Under the pieces are notes generated by a model. That model did not search any database and was not told where the DNA came from. It saw only the letters and a program-made list of their open reading frames with translations. Positions 34,986-46,509 of a stretch of 64,000 bases of DNA are shown here, one piece after another. The DNA is from Solenopsis invicta (lineage: Eukaryota; Arthropoda; Insecta; Hymenoptera; Formicidae), in NCBI RefSeq assembly GCF_016802725.1, contig NC_052676.1:5597433-5661432 (forward strand), written 5' to 3'. Every line of letters starts with the position of its first letter. Positions within the stretch are counted from its first letter, which is position 1. Both the position numbers and the translations under genes were made by a program.

Positions 34986-36484
34986 AAGAGAAACGTTGCG
35001 ATATTTTCTGATGCGATGACATGATTTTCTGAAGCGAGCTTTGAAGCTCAAATAATTCCAGACTGTTTTGAGATTTAAGTAATCTTCGGAACGTTTTAAG
35101 ATAAATAGAAATAGAGTGTAATTAAATATTTGACGTATAAATAACTCTGCTTGTACAAGAAACTAGGGTTTAATGGAAGCATTGAGAAAAAAAAAAATAA
35201 AAACGCAAGCTTTAGAAGCCTAGAAGTCGACGCGAGACTGAGAACGCGGAGACCTTCTAAATATCTAAAGTACTCTTTGAATATAAAAACATTAAAAATA
35301 AAGATAAAAATGAGGAGCTTGGAGAACTTGAGCCTTGGTCACAGTGCCGCTGCAGCTCCAAGGGCTGGAACATGACAATTCGCAACTATAATCATGATAT
35401 TCACATCAGCTTGCATCTCATAATCCAAATCAGCGGTTCCCAAGTTTAGGCAGCTTATTTTCTAAGATCTCGTAAAGGTCCTCAAGTTATCTATCTTCAG
35501 AATCTTCAAAAGTCGAAGATTCTTGGGTCCAAGATTCTACGAGGAATAATCGATTACCGCATCATCGTGACAGATAATTAAATTGACTTACCATTTTTTT
35601 TATTACGCTTATTACATTACGTATGTTGTCACTTTATTTAGTCTTTGTAATAATTCACGTATGAATAGTAGATCGTATCTTTTATTCCGATTTCTTATTA
35701 TATTCTTGGGAACATCTGGCCTTATGCTTTAGCCCTGAAGTCTGCACGAATTCCCAGATGTTTCAACAATTAAAATGAAAACTTGAGGAACAGCACTTTT
35801 TGAAATAATTCCTATATAAATGTATTTCTTAAATTTTAATATAACCTTCTTGCTAATTCGATGAATCGATTTACACTACTCCCCCTTTTCTTTTCAGTAA
35901 ATTCGACATATTATACATATAATATATAGTTTAAAGCACTGCCTGTAGTCTTCGCCTAAATATTTTGCACTTTACTTCACAACTGAACTGAAATTAATCG
36001 ACTCCGATATTCGAAGATATTTATCGACTGCACAATTACGGTTACGCTTAAAAATAATTGATTTAGTTAACGACTCGAGTAAGTGGGCTAAACGCGCGTT
36101 TTTTTCCAAGACGTAAGGAAGCCTCACCGATCGCCTAATTGCACAAATACTAATTAAGCGTGGAAGTGACGAGTGGAAGGGAGGGAGAGAAAGATAGAGA
36201 GAGAAAGAGAGAAGACGGTGAAAGGGTGAGCGACGAGAAATTTCCGGCGTACTTTCAGGAGAATCGAAGAGAAATTTATCTTGCCGTGTCGCGACGAATG
36301 GTGGGTAACGTCTATTTTTGCATCTTGTTGTAATCCTTTGGAAATTGTATCCTCATGTAATGATTATAGCCGCTGCGCGACGTATATTTCCCCTCTCGAC
36401 TTGCGTTACGTTATATACCGGATAGCCCGCGGAAAGCGAGTAATTGTGTGTCAGGAATTTATTCCCGATTGAATTTCCTGTGTT

Positions 36485-36636
36485 AAGCGGTCCTTAGACG
36501 ATCAATAATATTTTACAATATTGTACAATATTCTTCTAAACAGTTCACAACAAGCTCAATATAGCCCCCAAATAATCAATAATATTGTGCAATATTCCAA
36601 TATTGTGCAACAATATTGAACGCCTGAGGGCCGCTT
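36485..36636. mobile_element. Hairpin MITE with AAGCGG ends
   Basis: The left end AAGCGGTCCTTAGACGATCA faces, in reverse complement, AAGCGGCCCTCAGGCGTTCA, both continuing ATAATATT-like. About 152 bp. Confidence 0.65.
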
Positions 36637-37049
36637 TGGGAAAACTTTGTATCTTTCTTAAGGACACCCTATATAAACATGTGCAAATCGCGCGATGACG
36701 CGTACAGTGTGGGCCAACAGTCGTCATCCATCAAAAATGGATTAAAGCTTCAAGCTTTTTTTGTTATAGAAAAAGTAAATATAAATTACGAAAATTATCT
36801 GAGTTGTGAACCTTCTCTTAATACCAGTTATCAGTGCGAGTTTATTACACGTACAAATAAATTTTAGTTGCGCCATCGTCTTATTTTACTAGCGATTATA
36901 CTTACGCTATATAAGTTACAATAAAAGTGTATTTTTCTGTATATCGCAAATTATTCTTTCTCTCTTTTTTTTAATGACTTTTGGACCACACATTTGATAT
37001 ATCGCGTGTGTTTCGCTTTGATATGTCTCGTGATGAGACAAAAATCCAG

Positions 37050-37125
37050 ATATATAAATATATAAATGAACATATTTAATTATATATATAAATATATATA
37101 TTTATATATAATTATATATATAAAT
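37050..37125. repeat. AT-rich simple palindromic tract
   Basis: ATATATAAATATATA-type sequence that is self-complementary over most of its length. A short GT-rich run follows at 37224-37248. 37260-38640 is otherwise AT-rich with no recognised gene. Confidence 0.7.
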
Positions 37126-38664
37126 GCAGCGCGCGGGTATAAGATTATCGCGCCGCGATATATTAATCGCGTTTTGCATTGGCTGCCTTCGATATATAAT
37201 CCTTTCGGGTTCTGTTCAAGATGGTGTGGGTGTGTGTGTGTATGTGTGTCAAACGAGAACCAGATTGTGTGAAGTAAAAGGCCATATCTACACGCATCAG
37301 GAACGTCTTTTTCTCTGAACTCACTCTTCTCCCTTGCTAATTTCAGAAAATTTACCAATTGACATATCAGTTTTTCCCAAACGGAATAGATTTCGTACTA
37401 TAATAAAACGCGTTAGCACTATTTAATTAACGATTTAACAATATTCGATGAGAATATTTGATTATCAATGATTCTTATTAATATTTTCCAATAAGTTTCC
37501 ACATTTAATGTCAAAAAGGAGATAAAAATATTTAAAATTACAACATCGTAATCTATTTGAAGATTCATTCTTTTTAACTAACCGGAAACATAAAATTAAG
37601 TTTCTTATGGGATCTGCAATACAAGAGATAACAAAAATTACGAAATACTAGTGAAGAACTATTCATGTATCAGGAACATCGAAACAGATAAGAGATATGT
37701 CGTTAGAATTGCGATCTTTTCTGAAATATTTTTCCTTAAATCGCGCGCAAAATTATAGTAACTGAATTTTTCATCACGCAAAATCACATGCGATTTAAAA
37801 TTGCACTTGTGATATTAATTAAATAGTTGCAAAACAAATTTACGGGTAGTATTTTTATATGGCTATATTATAAATATTAGTCTAATTTCCAATTACTAAT
37901 TATTTTATACTATAAATGCCATTTGTTCTTTTAAGCGTGACTTGAAAATTTCACTATAAATTTCGCATAAAATTTAAAGTTGTGTGCAATTCAAAATAAT
38001 TGCGATATGAAACAGCGCGATTTAAAATTGCATTTACGATACAAAATCATGCTTAATTAAAAATCATATCCACGATAAAAATTGCGATATATCATACTCA
38101 TGAATTTTTAAGGAAAATCGCAATCGCCATATATAATTTTATAAATTGGACATCTCTATACGCAGCAGAGGGTGCCGTAAATTTCAAGGTTACATCTATC
38201 TCTATTATTTACTTTATGGTTATACAAATCTTTTTCACGTAGACAATTCAAGCAATGTAAATTTTTACAAATTGTATAACAGTACAGAACAAGTAATTAA
38301 GGTATAAAATCGTTTACCTTAAGAGGGCCGGCATTTTTCCTTTGAAATTTTGAAATGTTTTTAACGTAAAATTGATAGAGAACCCACATGTTTTTTGCGC
38401 AAAGTTTCCTAGTTTGCTAATGGCCGCTGCGGCTCTCTGAAGATTAAAATATCTGACTTTAATAATATTGATAAGATAAAAATATATAAAATTTGAAATA
38501 AAAAAAATAGAATGTAATTTTTACTACTTCTAACGTGAAATCTAAATCTTCTGTGATCCATTGATTATTGTTTACACAGATGACATGTAGTTTACATTGT
38601 ACACGCGTAATGGAGATTATTTATCTTTTCCGTGTAAAGCGCTCAGCCCTGATACGCAGCGCAT

Positions 38665-38760
38665 GTCACGTGACGGGCGCGCGCGCGATGCGCGACGGCC
38701 CTGGCACGTGGCGGCAGGTGCGCGCGCGCGCACACAATTGACCACGTGACGTCAGTACGC
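38665..38760 (+). promoter_or_regulatory. E-box/CRE cluster of the 39-kb promoter
   Basis: Three CACGTG cores in 84 bp: GTCACGTGAC (38665-38674, the full bHLH-Zip palindrome favoured by TFEB/MITF/USF-type factors), CACGTG (38705-38710), and CACGTG (38743-38748), which overlaps a perfect CRE TGACGTCA (38747-38754). They stand at the 5' edge of a CpG-rich block running to about 39900. Confidence 0.6.
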
Positions 38761-39900
38761 TCAGCGTTCTCAAATTCAAGACGCGGCTCGCGCGAGGGTT
38801 AAATGGAGGGGACGTACGTACGGGGATGGGATATGGTAGGATACGTCCGTGTGCTGTCAGCGTCGCGCTGAGTGGCTCCGCTTCGGTGTGCGTATCCCCT
38901 TCACTCAAGCCTCGGCGCGGGTCGCGTCTTCGGTCTGGCAGTACACGCGGGCATGGCCGCGAGCCAAAGGCCGAGCCGAGCCGAGTCGAGCGACCGCAGG
39001 CGGCGTGATCGAAGCGCGGGGCTCCGTCCGCAGTCGAGCAGCGGAGAGCGAGCAAATATGGCTGCCGCGCGGCCACATAATAATGCGTAGCGGACGCGCC
39101 GCCGTCGCGAACGATCGTGTACAAGTGCGTGTACGATGTTGCTAAAGGGCCGGACTGCGACGGCGAAGAAGTACCGCAGGCATCATGGGAAAAGCGGTGC
39201 CAAATCCGCGGCCGGTAAGTACAATCTACGCGATCGCTACGCACAAAACCCGCGAGATCGCTGCGCGATCGTGTTCTCCACAGTTGCTCCACCAGTCTCC
39301 GTCTCTCTCACTCTTTCCCTTTCGGGCCCCCTCACACCCCGCCGTGCATCGTTGCCCCCCGCGTGCTCGCTCCCCCCTCGTCCATCTCTCGCAGGCCTCT
39401 GCTCCGCGATATCGACCACGTATATAAACACACCAGCTGGAGCGGTGCACAACAGCGACCGCGTGATAAATCGGGGATCTATCTTGGACGCAAGCGCAAG
39501 ATTCAAACTCACGAGGAGCATAATGGCAGCTCACGACTCTCTCTCGCGAGCGTCGTAGATAGAAATCGTATTTTCCGAAGCCGTCCAGCCGTCTGTCGAT
39601 TTTAATTACATTTTTATATCGCGTTAAGACAGGGGAGAACACGAGTGTCGAGACGATACGTTTGCGTCATATTGCGTTTTAGCGTGCGGGATGGACGTTG
39701 CAGCGTAGCGAGATTGGAATCCTTACGGGATACCGTAAGATCGGTCATCATTCTTACGCGCACGGTACATGCACACACACATGCGCGCGTATGTACTTAC
39801 ATACGCGCGACATGGCGGCGAGAGAGCGATCCTGATCGCACTTCTTGGATTCGTGTTCTCTTCGCTGATCGGTGAGCCTCGTGCACGCGATGTCGAAATG
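38760..39900 (+). promoter_or_regulatory. CpG-rich promoter / 5' UTR block
   Basis: The largest GC-rich block in the window, with many CpGs and ATGGCGGC/ATGGCTGCC YY1-like motifs (about 39058 and 39809). The many overlapping open frames on both strands (up to 208 codons) are typical of stop-poor CpG DNA and carry no recognisable domains. Confidence 0.5.
39136..39214 (+). CDS. First coding exon of an unidentified plus-strand gene (start ambiguous)
   Basis: A near-consensus donor CCG|GTAAGT ends the exon at 39214, in a CpG-rich promoter block. Two ATGs are possible. ATG 39136 gives MLLKGRTATAKKYRRHHGKS and ends in phase 1. ATG 39185 gives MGKAVPNPRP and ends in phase 0. I recognise neither N terminus. 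The rest of the gene should lie to the right, with no confident second exon seen in the window. Confidence 0.45.
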
Positions 39901-40010
39901 TCCCATGTTTGTTTATATGGAGCGTGACGTTTTGATTCTACAATACTAGCTAAACGTTATGTTTTATGTTTAAACAATTTTTTTTAAAATTTAAGATTTT
40001 TAAAAAGTAC

Positions 40011-40156
40011 AGGGTACGCATTATGGAACTGTTCAGAATGGATTTCGATAGGAATTATTCCGTTTTCTCTAGAAAATATAATAGAAATTTAGAGAATAAG
40101 TAATTGAATAATTCCGATCGGAATTCACTTTGAACAGTTTCATAATACATGCCCAG
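40011..40156. mobile_element. MITE with CAGGGTACGCATTATGG ends
   Basis: The left end CAGGGTACGCATTATGGAAC faces, in reverse complement, CTGGGCATGTATTATGAAAC. The homology continues through TGTTCA and GGAATTATTC. About 146 bp. Confidence 0.6.
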
Positions 40157-40184
40157 ATTTTAGGTTTAACTGTTTTTTTTCTAC

Positions 40185-41520
40185 GACAAGCAATTTGACG
40201 TGAATTTTAGCCCTGAAAAAGCTGCGAAGTAAAAAACAATGAAATTTTGATTTAGATTTATAAGGCATACAATATTTATAAAAGATTTTATAAAATATTC
40301 ATATTATTTGAATATTTCATAAATATTTATCATAATATTTCATACATATCTTAAATTAAACAGATCGTAAAGATTTATCACAAATATTTTAATAAAATAT
40401 GATAAAATATCATAAATATTTCTTTTACTTACTATATTGTATAGAATATTGTACAATATATTTAATTTATGTTTGATAACATATTGAATAAAAAGTTAAT
40501 AATTTTCCTTCTTTACGTATACAAAATATGTATAAAATATGTATAAAATATTTACATAATTTTAAAAAAAATTAACAGTAATAAGTATAGTTTATAAATA
40601 TTTATCATAAATATTGTGTGTTGTCTGAGTAAGGAACATGACTCTATTTTGCTGCAGTTTTAAGTAAATAACTTTTAAACAGGTTTCAAATGAATCCAAA
40701 TGGACCATTATATAAATTATTTTATTGTTGTAATTTATTAATTTTATTAATATATGTAAAAAATTTGATTTAGGTTAAAATTTTATTTTTTTTATCAAAT
40801 TTATAAATAAATACAACAAAACGCGATTCTTACATAAGAATCAAAAACAAAAAAAAAATTAAAAATAATTTGTAAACTAAAAAGAGAATTATGTTCAATT
40901 TTATACAAATACTCAAACGTAATAACAGAACAATTAATAAAATTTAAAAATTTTTGATAATACTTTGAAATGTGACACATAATCTGCAGTTTTTTAATTT
41001 CGATAATTTGTAGCTAGAATCAAAACATCCTTGGATTCTAGCTACAGGATGTTTTGATTCTAGCTACAAATTATCGAAATTAAAAAACTGCAGATTTATA
41101 TTATTTTTTCCTATTTAACGACAAAAAATTTGGTCGTGAATTTTGGTTCTGAAACCGTCTTAAGATAGAAAACGATGAAAACTTTGGCTTATGCAACGAA
41201 AATGACACTCTTATTTTGCTACAGTTTTAATTAAATAACTTTAAATAAGTAAATAGATTCAAATAAATTTTTACATGAATATTTATTAGTTTTATTAGTA
41301 TGTGCATAAAAAATTTGCTTGAATTTGTAATATTTTTTTATCAAAATTACAAAACACAATTTTGCACAAGAATTGCATTAGAAGCTAACGAAAGTAAAAA
41401 TTTTTGAACCAAGAGGATGTTCAAATTTTATACAAGTATTTAAACGTAATAATAGAGTAATTATGAAATATTGAAATTTTTGGCAATATTCTGTGACACA
41501 TGCATTTTTAAGAGAAAGCA
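40185..41520. repeat. Two diverged direct repeats (40185-40980 and 41116-41520)
   Basis: Both copies contain, in order, GTGAATTTT with CTGAAA, then ATTTTGCTGCAGTTTTAA or its variant, then ATTTTATACAA and AAACGTAATAA, then GTGACACAT. They are separated by a perfect hairpin. Probably two copies of one old transposon or a local duplication. Confidence 0.5.
40981..41096. repeat. Perfect 50-bp inverted repeat with 16-nt loop
   Basis: The left arm (40981-41030) begins AATCTGCAGTTTTTTAATTT. The right arm (41047-41096) is its exact reverse complement. The loop (41031-41046) itself repeats TTCTAGCTACA from the arm. The absence of any mismatch implies a recent origin, active conversion, or an assembly artefact. 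Confidence 0.9.
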
Positions 41521-41619
41521 AAGTGACTCAAGTACGCGTTATCGGCGCTGATAGAAATTTTACCCCCGCAAATTACTGCGAACCGGTATTCTGTGAAAAC
41601 TTTTATTAATAGGTTTGTC

Positions 41620-41745
41620 TCAGACCATTAGAGATTGAGAATTGCAAAGACTAAAATTTGATCAATTAGATTATTTTAATTCATTTTGCTCAAATCAGAT
41701 GAATTCTCTAATTCAATACAATTGCCAGTTTGGGAGATTTTCCCT
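41620..41745. mobile_element. MITE family A, copy 2
   Basis: Contains AGAGATTGAGAATTG and GATCAATTAGATTATTTTAA, shared with the 0.9-, 42.5- and 61.0-kb copies. Inverted ends are degenerate. Confidence 0.45.
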
Positions 41746-41989
41746 AAATTTGGATTTTATTATTACGGGTAAATTTTTAGAAAAATAGAAAGTTAAAAGA
41801 ATAATTTTTAAAGGAGGAAAATATGAAGATCCATTGAATATTTTGTAGGAATTGTACTGATTTATATATAAAATATTACATTTATTATTTATTTTATTAC
41901 ATTTATCATAAATATTTATAATTTGATATCACATTGATTCGTACTCTTCAATCTTTGATACGTAATCTGATATATAGGCTTTATGTGTA

Positions 41990-42370
41990 CATATTCGATA
42001 ATTTAATTAGAAAAGCAAATAAAAAGGTAAGATATAAAGAACGAGACGTGTCGCGCGAATTTTTCTCGTCTTCGGTAGCAACGGTTACAGCTAGCCGTTG
42101 CAACGCGGTGGCGTCGGTGCAATTCGTTAATAAGAGTCTGTTAAAAATATCTCCGGAGACATTTCGGCGGAGCTCACGAGCGTCTGCGAGCGTCATCCGA
42201 AGCTCCGAAGATGCGTCGCCGCGAAAATGCATTCCTGGCGCGCCGCGATAAGAATAGAGCGACGAGGGGGCGGCGAGGGGAGAAAGTAAGGACGATTCGT
42301 AATGTGATAACGAACGAGGGAGAATACACAGAGAATCACGTGAGTGTAATTGAATCGCGCGTTGCGGATC
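41990..42370. other. GC-rich patch, unassigned
   Basis: A moderately GC-rich stretch with frames on both strands (for example 41934-42251 plus) but no recognisable domain, and no strong splice pair that gives a clean exon. A regulatory element or untranslated exon of the 39-kb gene is possible. Confidence 0.25.
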
Positions 42371-42507
42371 GTCATAACAGATAGTTCAGTTACATCATCT
42401 CACACTTTTTCTATTACATTTCATTAGTCAGTTATTTATCAAGATAGTTTCAGAACGACCAACGGTTGATACGAAAAGAATTAGAGCATTAGAATAGAAA
42501 CGCTCAT

Positions 42508-42650
42508 ATTAGACTGTGCATTGAAAATTAAAAATTGGAGATTAAAATTTATGGAATCATTCAGAGCGAAATCGATTAAAATTAAAGTTAGAATTTTAGT
42601 AGAATTTTAAGCTTCAATTCTCAATCTTCAATGCGTAGTCTGATACGGGT
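42508..42650. mobile_element. MITE family A, copy 3
   Basis: The left end ATATTAGACTGTGCATTGAA faces, in reverse complement, GTATCAGACTACGCATTGAA, continuing into GATTGAGAATT. This is the best preserved pair of ends in the family. Confidence 0.6.
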
Positions 42651-42670
42651 TTTAAATCTACAATAGATGC

Positions 42671-43122
42671 CCTATAAGCGCTACAATATTCCTAGAATAT
42701 TATACATATATTATTAAAAATTAAAATAATATTAAAAGAATGTTTGGAGAATATTATTCAATATTTCCAATATTTTATTATTATAGGAATATTGTCTTAA
42801 TGTTATATGTACGTTGTATATAATATTCGTGGTATATTATTTCAATATCTGTAGAATATTATAAAAATGTTTTATGAATATTATTGGCAGTCAAAAATTG
42901 ATGTAAATTATTATGCATAAAATATTCATAAACTTTATAATTATTACATTTAAAAGTTATAATGTTCCCAATAATTTAAAATATTAAAGTAAATAACGTT
43001 ATTCTTATAATATTCTATAATATTCATATAATATTATTAGGAGTGACCATATAACTACTCTTTATTTTTTTAATATTTCAGGAATATTATTTTATATTAA
43101 ACAATATTGTAGCGCTTATTGC
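42671..43122. mobile_element. MITE family B, copy 1
   Basis: Ends CTATAAGCGCTACAATATT and, in reverse complement, CAATAAGCGCTACAATATT. The interior is nearly all AATATT-type motifs. The same element, in the same orientation, recurs at 57.25-57.72 kb. Confidence 0.65.
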
Positions 43123-43138
43123 TATTGTAGTAAATTTT

Positions 43139-43263
43139 CAGGCTCTTACTTTAAGCTCTAAACTTTTTTTCTAGCAAGTCGTTTTCCCGGCGCTACTTAA
43201 GCTATAATCCCCCTGTCAGCGGCTAAATATCAAGTGTAAAGTTTAGAGCTTAGAGTAAAAAGC
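43139..43263. mobile_element. Hairpin MITE
   Basis: The left arm GGCTCTTACTTTAAGCTCTA faces, in reverse complement, GCTTTTTACTCTAAGCTCTA, both continuing AACTTT. A loop of about 75 nt is GC-richer than its surroundings. Confidence 0.55.
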
Positions 43264-44044
43264 TTACTGCACTTACTGTATAGATCGGGGCTCTTCGATA
43301 CACGATATTCTTGACTATTTCACACTTTGTTCTATTTTCAACGTGACGTGTATAATAGAGATGTAAAATAATATTTAAAGTATGTACAAAAATGATAGAC
43401 GGAGAACATTGAATGAGTATTTTTGATCTATTTATAAAATGAATAGCAATAATGTATCATGTTGGTGTATAGTTCACGAGCTGGTGTCATTATCAGAAAC
43501 AGATGCATATACGCTAACATGTTAGGTCTGTTGTCTGCAGCTGCATTATGTTACACTTTCTGCTCTTAAAATGAGATGTACAGACTCTCAGGGATTCGAA
43601 GAGCCAAGGATTCACGATGATTCTGATGATCTAAAAATATTACGCTCCGAGAAATTATTATATCTCTAGAAATTCGATTATTTGAACATTTGAAAATAGA
43701 ACTTTGTGCGTGCACAGCGGCAGATTTGATTAAATTCGATCGTAACACTTTTATGAATCCGTGATTGATGGGAAGCTCATTTTAGACAATCTATAATTCG
43801 CCTTGGATCTTTTAAGATCTTTACTTTTTCAAGGATGTTATTTATAATTTTATTTACCGTATGTACATATTTGTGTATTTTAACGTTATGTATCTTATAT
43901 ATGTGTTGCGATGTTTTCCTGATTTTTCAAGCGTTTCCCGTATTTAATTACATAGGCACATAAAATTATTACATATAGGCAAAATTCCATATAGGCAAAA
44001 GTCCGGAATTGTCTATATGTACAATAATTTAATATAAAATATCT

Positions 44045-45092
44045 CTGGATTGGGAAGTAACTCACGGAAGTAACTTACGATTACTAGTTACTATTGAGTC
44101 GAAACAAAAAAATTCGTAGCGTTTTTTTTAATAAAATAAAAAATTTTAATAAAATAAAAAAATAAAATTGAAAAACAATGTTTAGATATTTGTACACAGA
44201 TACGTGATTAAATTAGATGATTAGATACTTGCACATACATATATATCCTATGTACATACAAATTTGCATAGAGACGCGTAAAATATCGTTGTGATGTCCT
44301 GTATCATGTGGCACGAATTATTTTCAATTAGTGTTACGATTTGGTTATCATTAACGATTCCAGATTTAATGAAAAACGTAACGAACTTTTGTTCGGACCT
44401 AATAATTCTAAAAAGTTTCTCGTTACCACTATTATTACTTGAAAAGTAACGATTCTCGGTTTTTTTCCGTTTAGAATAACGGAAGAAAAACCAGCGAATC
44501 GTTTAGAATTATTCTTTTTAAACTAGATCAAATTAAACATGAAACTTATTTTTCTGTTTTTTTATTAAAATATTAATAAAAACAACATTATTTTGTATCT
44601 TAAATTCGTAAGATCACAAGAAATATAAAGAGGAAAGAGTTAAAAAATGCAAAATATAAATTAACAAATTTTCATTTTTTTATTAAATTTTTATAAATAC
44701 AGCAAAATTAATATATTTTTTAATTTTGAATTTTGTATTTAAAATGTTTAACATATAATTTACAATACACTAGAAATTTTTCTTAAAGTGCATGCTATAT
44801 GATTGATGTATGACATCTTAAAACAATATTTAAGTTGATTTTAAACATAACAGATTACGAATATCAGCTGAAGACTGAAGATTCAATACACATATACGGA
44901 AAATGTCAAATGGATTCAAAATGTAGAAAGTAACTGTTGAATTCGTTACCGTTACTGAAAAAATATAATTACGTCACCGTTACAGTAGTAAAAAAGAAAA
45001 CTAACGATGTTACCAGTCCGTAACTAACGTCTATTACTAAAAAAAAGTAACTGTATCGGTAACGGCGTTACACAAGTAACTTCCCAACCCTG
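44045..45092. mobile_element. Non-autonomous hAT element, 1.05 kb
   Basis: Left CTGGATTGGGAAGTAACTC, right in reverse complement CAGGGTTGGGAAGTTACTTG. Flanks AAATATCT (44037-44044) and ACATATCT (45093-45100) form an 8-bp duplication with one mismatch. The interior is rich in GTAAC/GTTAC motifs, with no transposase frame. Related end sequence to copies 1-4. Confidence 0.75.
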
Positions 45093-45149
45093 ACATATCT
45101 TTATGCTGACATTTACGACACGCGAGAAGTTAGCCCACTTTTGGCGCCA

Positions 45150-45190
45150 GCAGTGACCACGTGGTTCCCTCGGTGACCACGTGACCGCGC
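45150..45190. promoter_or_regulatory. Tandem E-boxes, 20-bp spacing
   Basis: GTGACCACGTG occurs twice, with CACGTG at 45158-45163 and 45178-45183, exactly 20 bp (about two helical turns) apart, in a GC-rich patch (45120-45440). It recalls the E-box cluster at 38.7 kb. Confidence 0.45.
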
Positions 45191-45439
45191 TCGGGATGTG
45201 CGGCGCGATGCACTAAATAAATTTGCGCGTTTACTATCGGCGGCGGATACTCGCATGTCGGGCGATGATTTTAAGTGCCCGAATTAAGCACTTCGCGTTA
45301 TCTTGAAGTGATGCGTCCCGACGTCGTTAATATCGCCGTAAATGCAAAGGAGTACTACTTAACGAGCGATCGTAAATCATCGCGCGGTCGTCTGCTTAAA
45401 CTCGGAATTAAGACCGAGCGAAGTCACCGATTTTAGAAA

Positions 45440-46500
45440 CGCCTTTAACTCCCTCACTTTCTCGAAAAATTCTTTTGACTGTTGCTTGCAGAGCGTAACT
45501 AACCTGTCACTTTTATTGTGTACTAAACCTAGATCTTTTCATTCTACAGTAGTTATTACGTAGTTACATATTTTACGTTCGTTTAAACAATTAAAACTTC
45601 ATAAGCAATGCTTATAAATTCATCAAGCTAATAAGCAAAGATAAAAAGTAGTTAAACATTGAATATTAAAATAATTCAGTTGTAAAAGTATTAAATAATG
45701 AATAATAAGAATTTTTTAAATACCGACTTTTTTTACAAAATTGAATTGTATAAAAATATTTTTTAATATATAAAGATATATGTAAGAATCAAGTATGTGA
45801 GGATAAAAATTTTAAGAGAGTCGTTAATTTTGACGCCGGCAAGGAGTGTCTCGCTAATCGATTGGCGAGAGAAACTTTTTGCAGATCACATAAACGACGA
45901 TGCCGGCGTGTTAAATGTCTCCAAGGCCTTTGCAATGTAGGCTCAATCACCGCCAATCTGTAGGGTCTTAGCAATTTGCTTCTTCGAATGATCTCGAGCG
46001 GCATCTGTGATTCGCAAAGTATCGCAGAAACCGAATAAAAATGCCTGATTCAGTCGCGAGCACTCGCTTACATCACTGATACTTGAGGGAATCTCAATGA
46101 CGAATATCTTTACCAAAAATATCAGCGCATAGATATATGTATATTCGCACGAATTTATTATCAAGTTTGATCAAATTGATAATACTCACGTGGACAATTT
46201 TATTTGTTTGGAGCTTTTTACTTATAACATCAATATTTTGAAAATATGCAATACAAGCAGATGCTTAACGAATATCAGAATTGATGTGAATTTTTTCTTG
46301 AGAGCAATTGAAATAATGATCAAAAAATAAAGGCAACGCTATTAAAGCAATAATTGTCATTAGAAAAAAAATGATATATTTCAAAAATACAAAACTGTTA
46401 CTGTCAAAAATATACAACCATTGATATAATTGGAATCAATAACTTGTGGTTGTTTTCAAAATTATTATCATTATCGGTAACGAAATCAATCACGTCGATT
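45440..46500. other. Spacer downstream of the hAT-like gene
   Basis: A frame on the minus strand at 45943-46164 and an overlapping one at 45789-46004 are open but not recognisable. No inverted-repeat terminus matching the 5' side of the hAT gene was found here. Confidence 0.4.
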
Positions 46501-46509
46501 TCTAAATTC

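Noticed and set aside
38666..39642. Long overlapping frames on both strands (up to 208 codons)
   Set aside because: Stop-poor CpG-rich promoter DNA; no domains, and frames overlap in all phases.
45789..46164. Minus-strand frames after the hAT-like gene, one with two cysteines resembling a peptide-hormone loop (C-x12-C)
   Set aside because: No signal peptide, no processing sites around the loop, and no family match.
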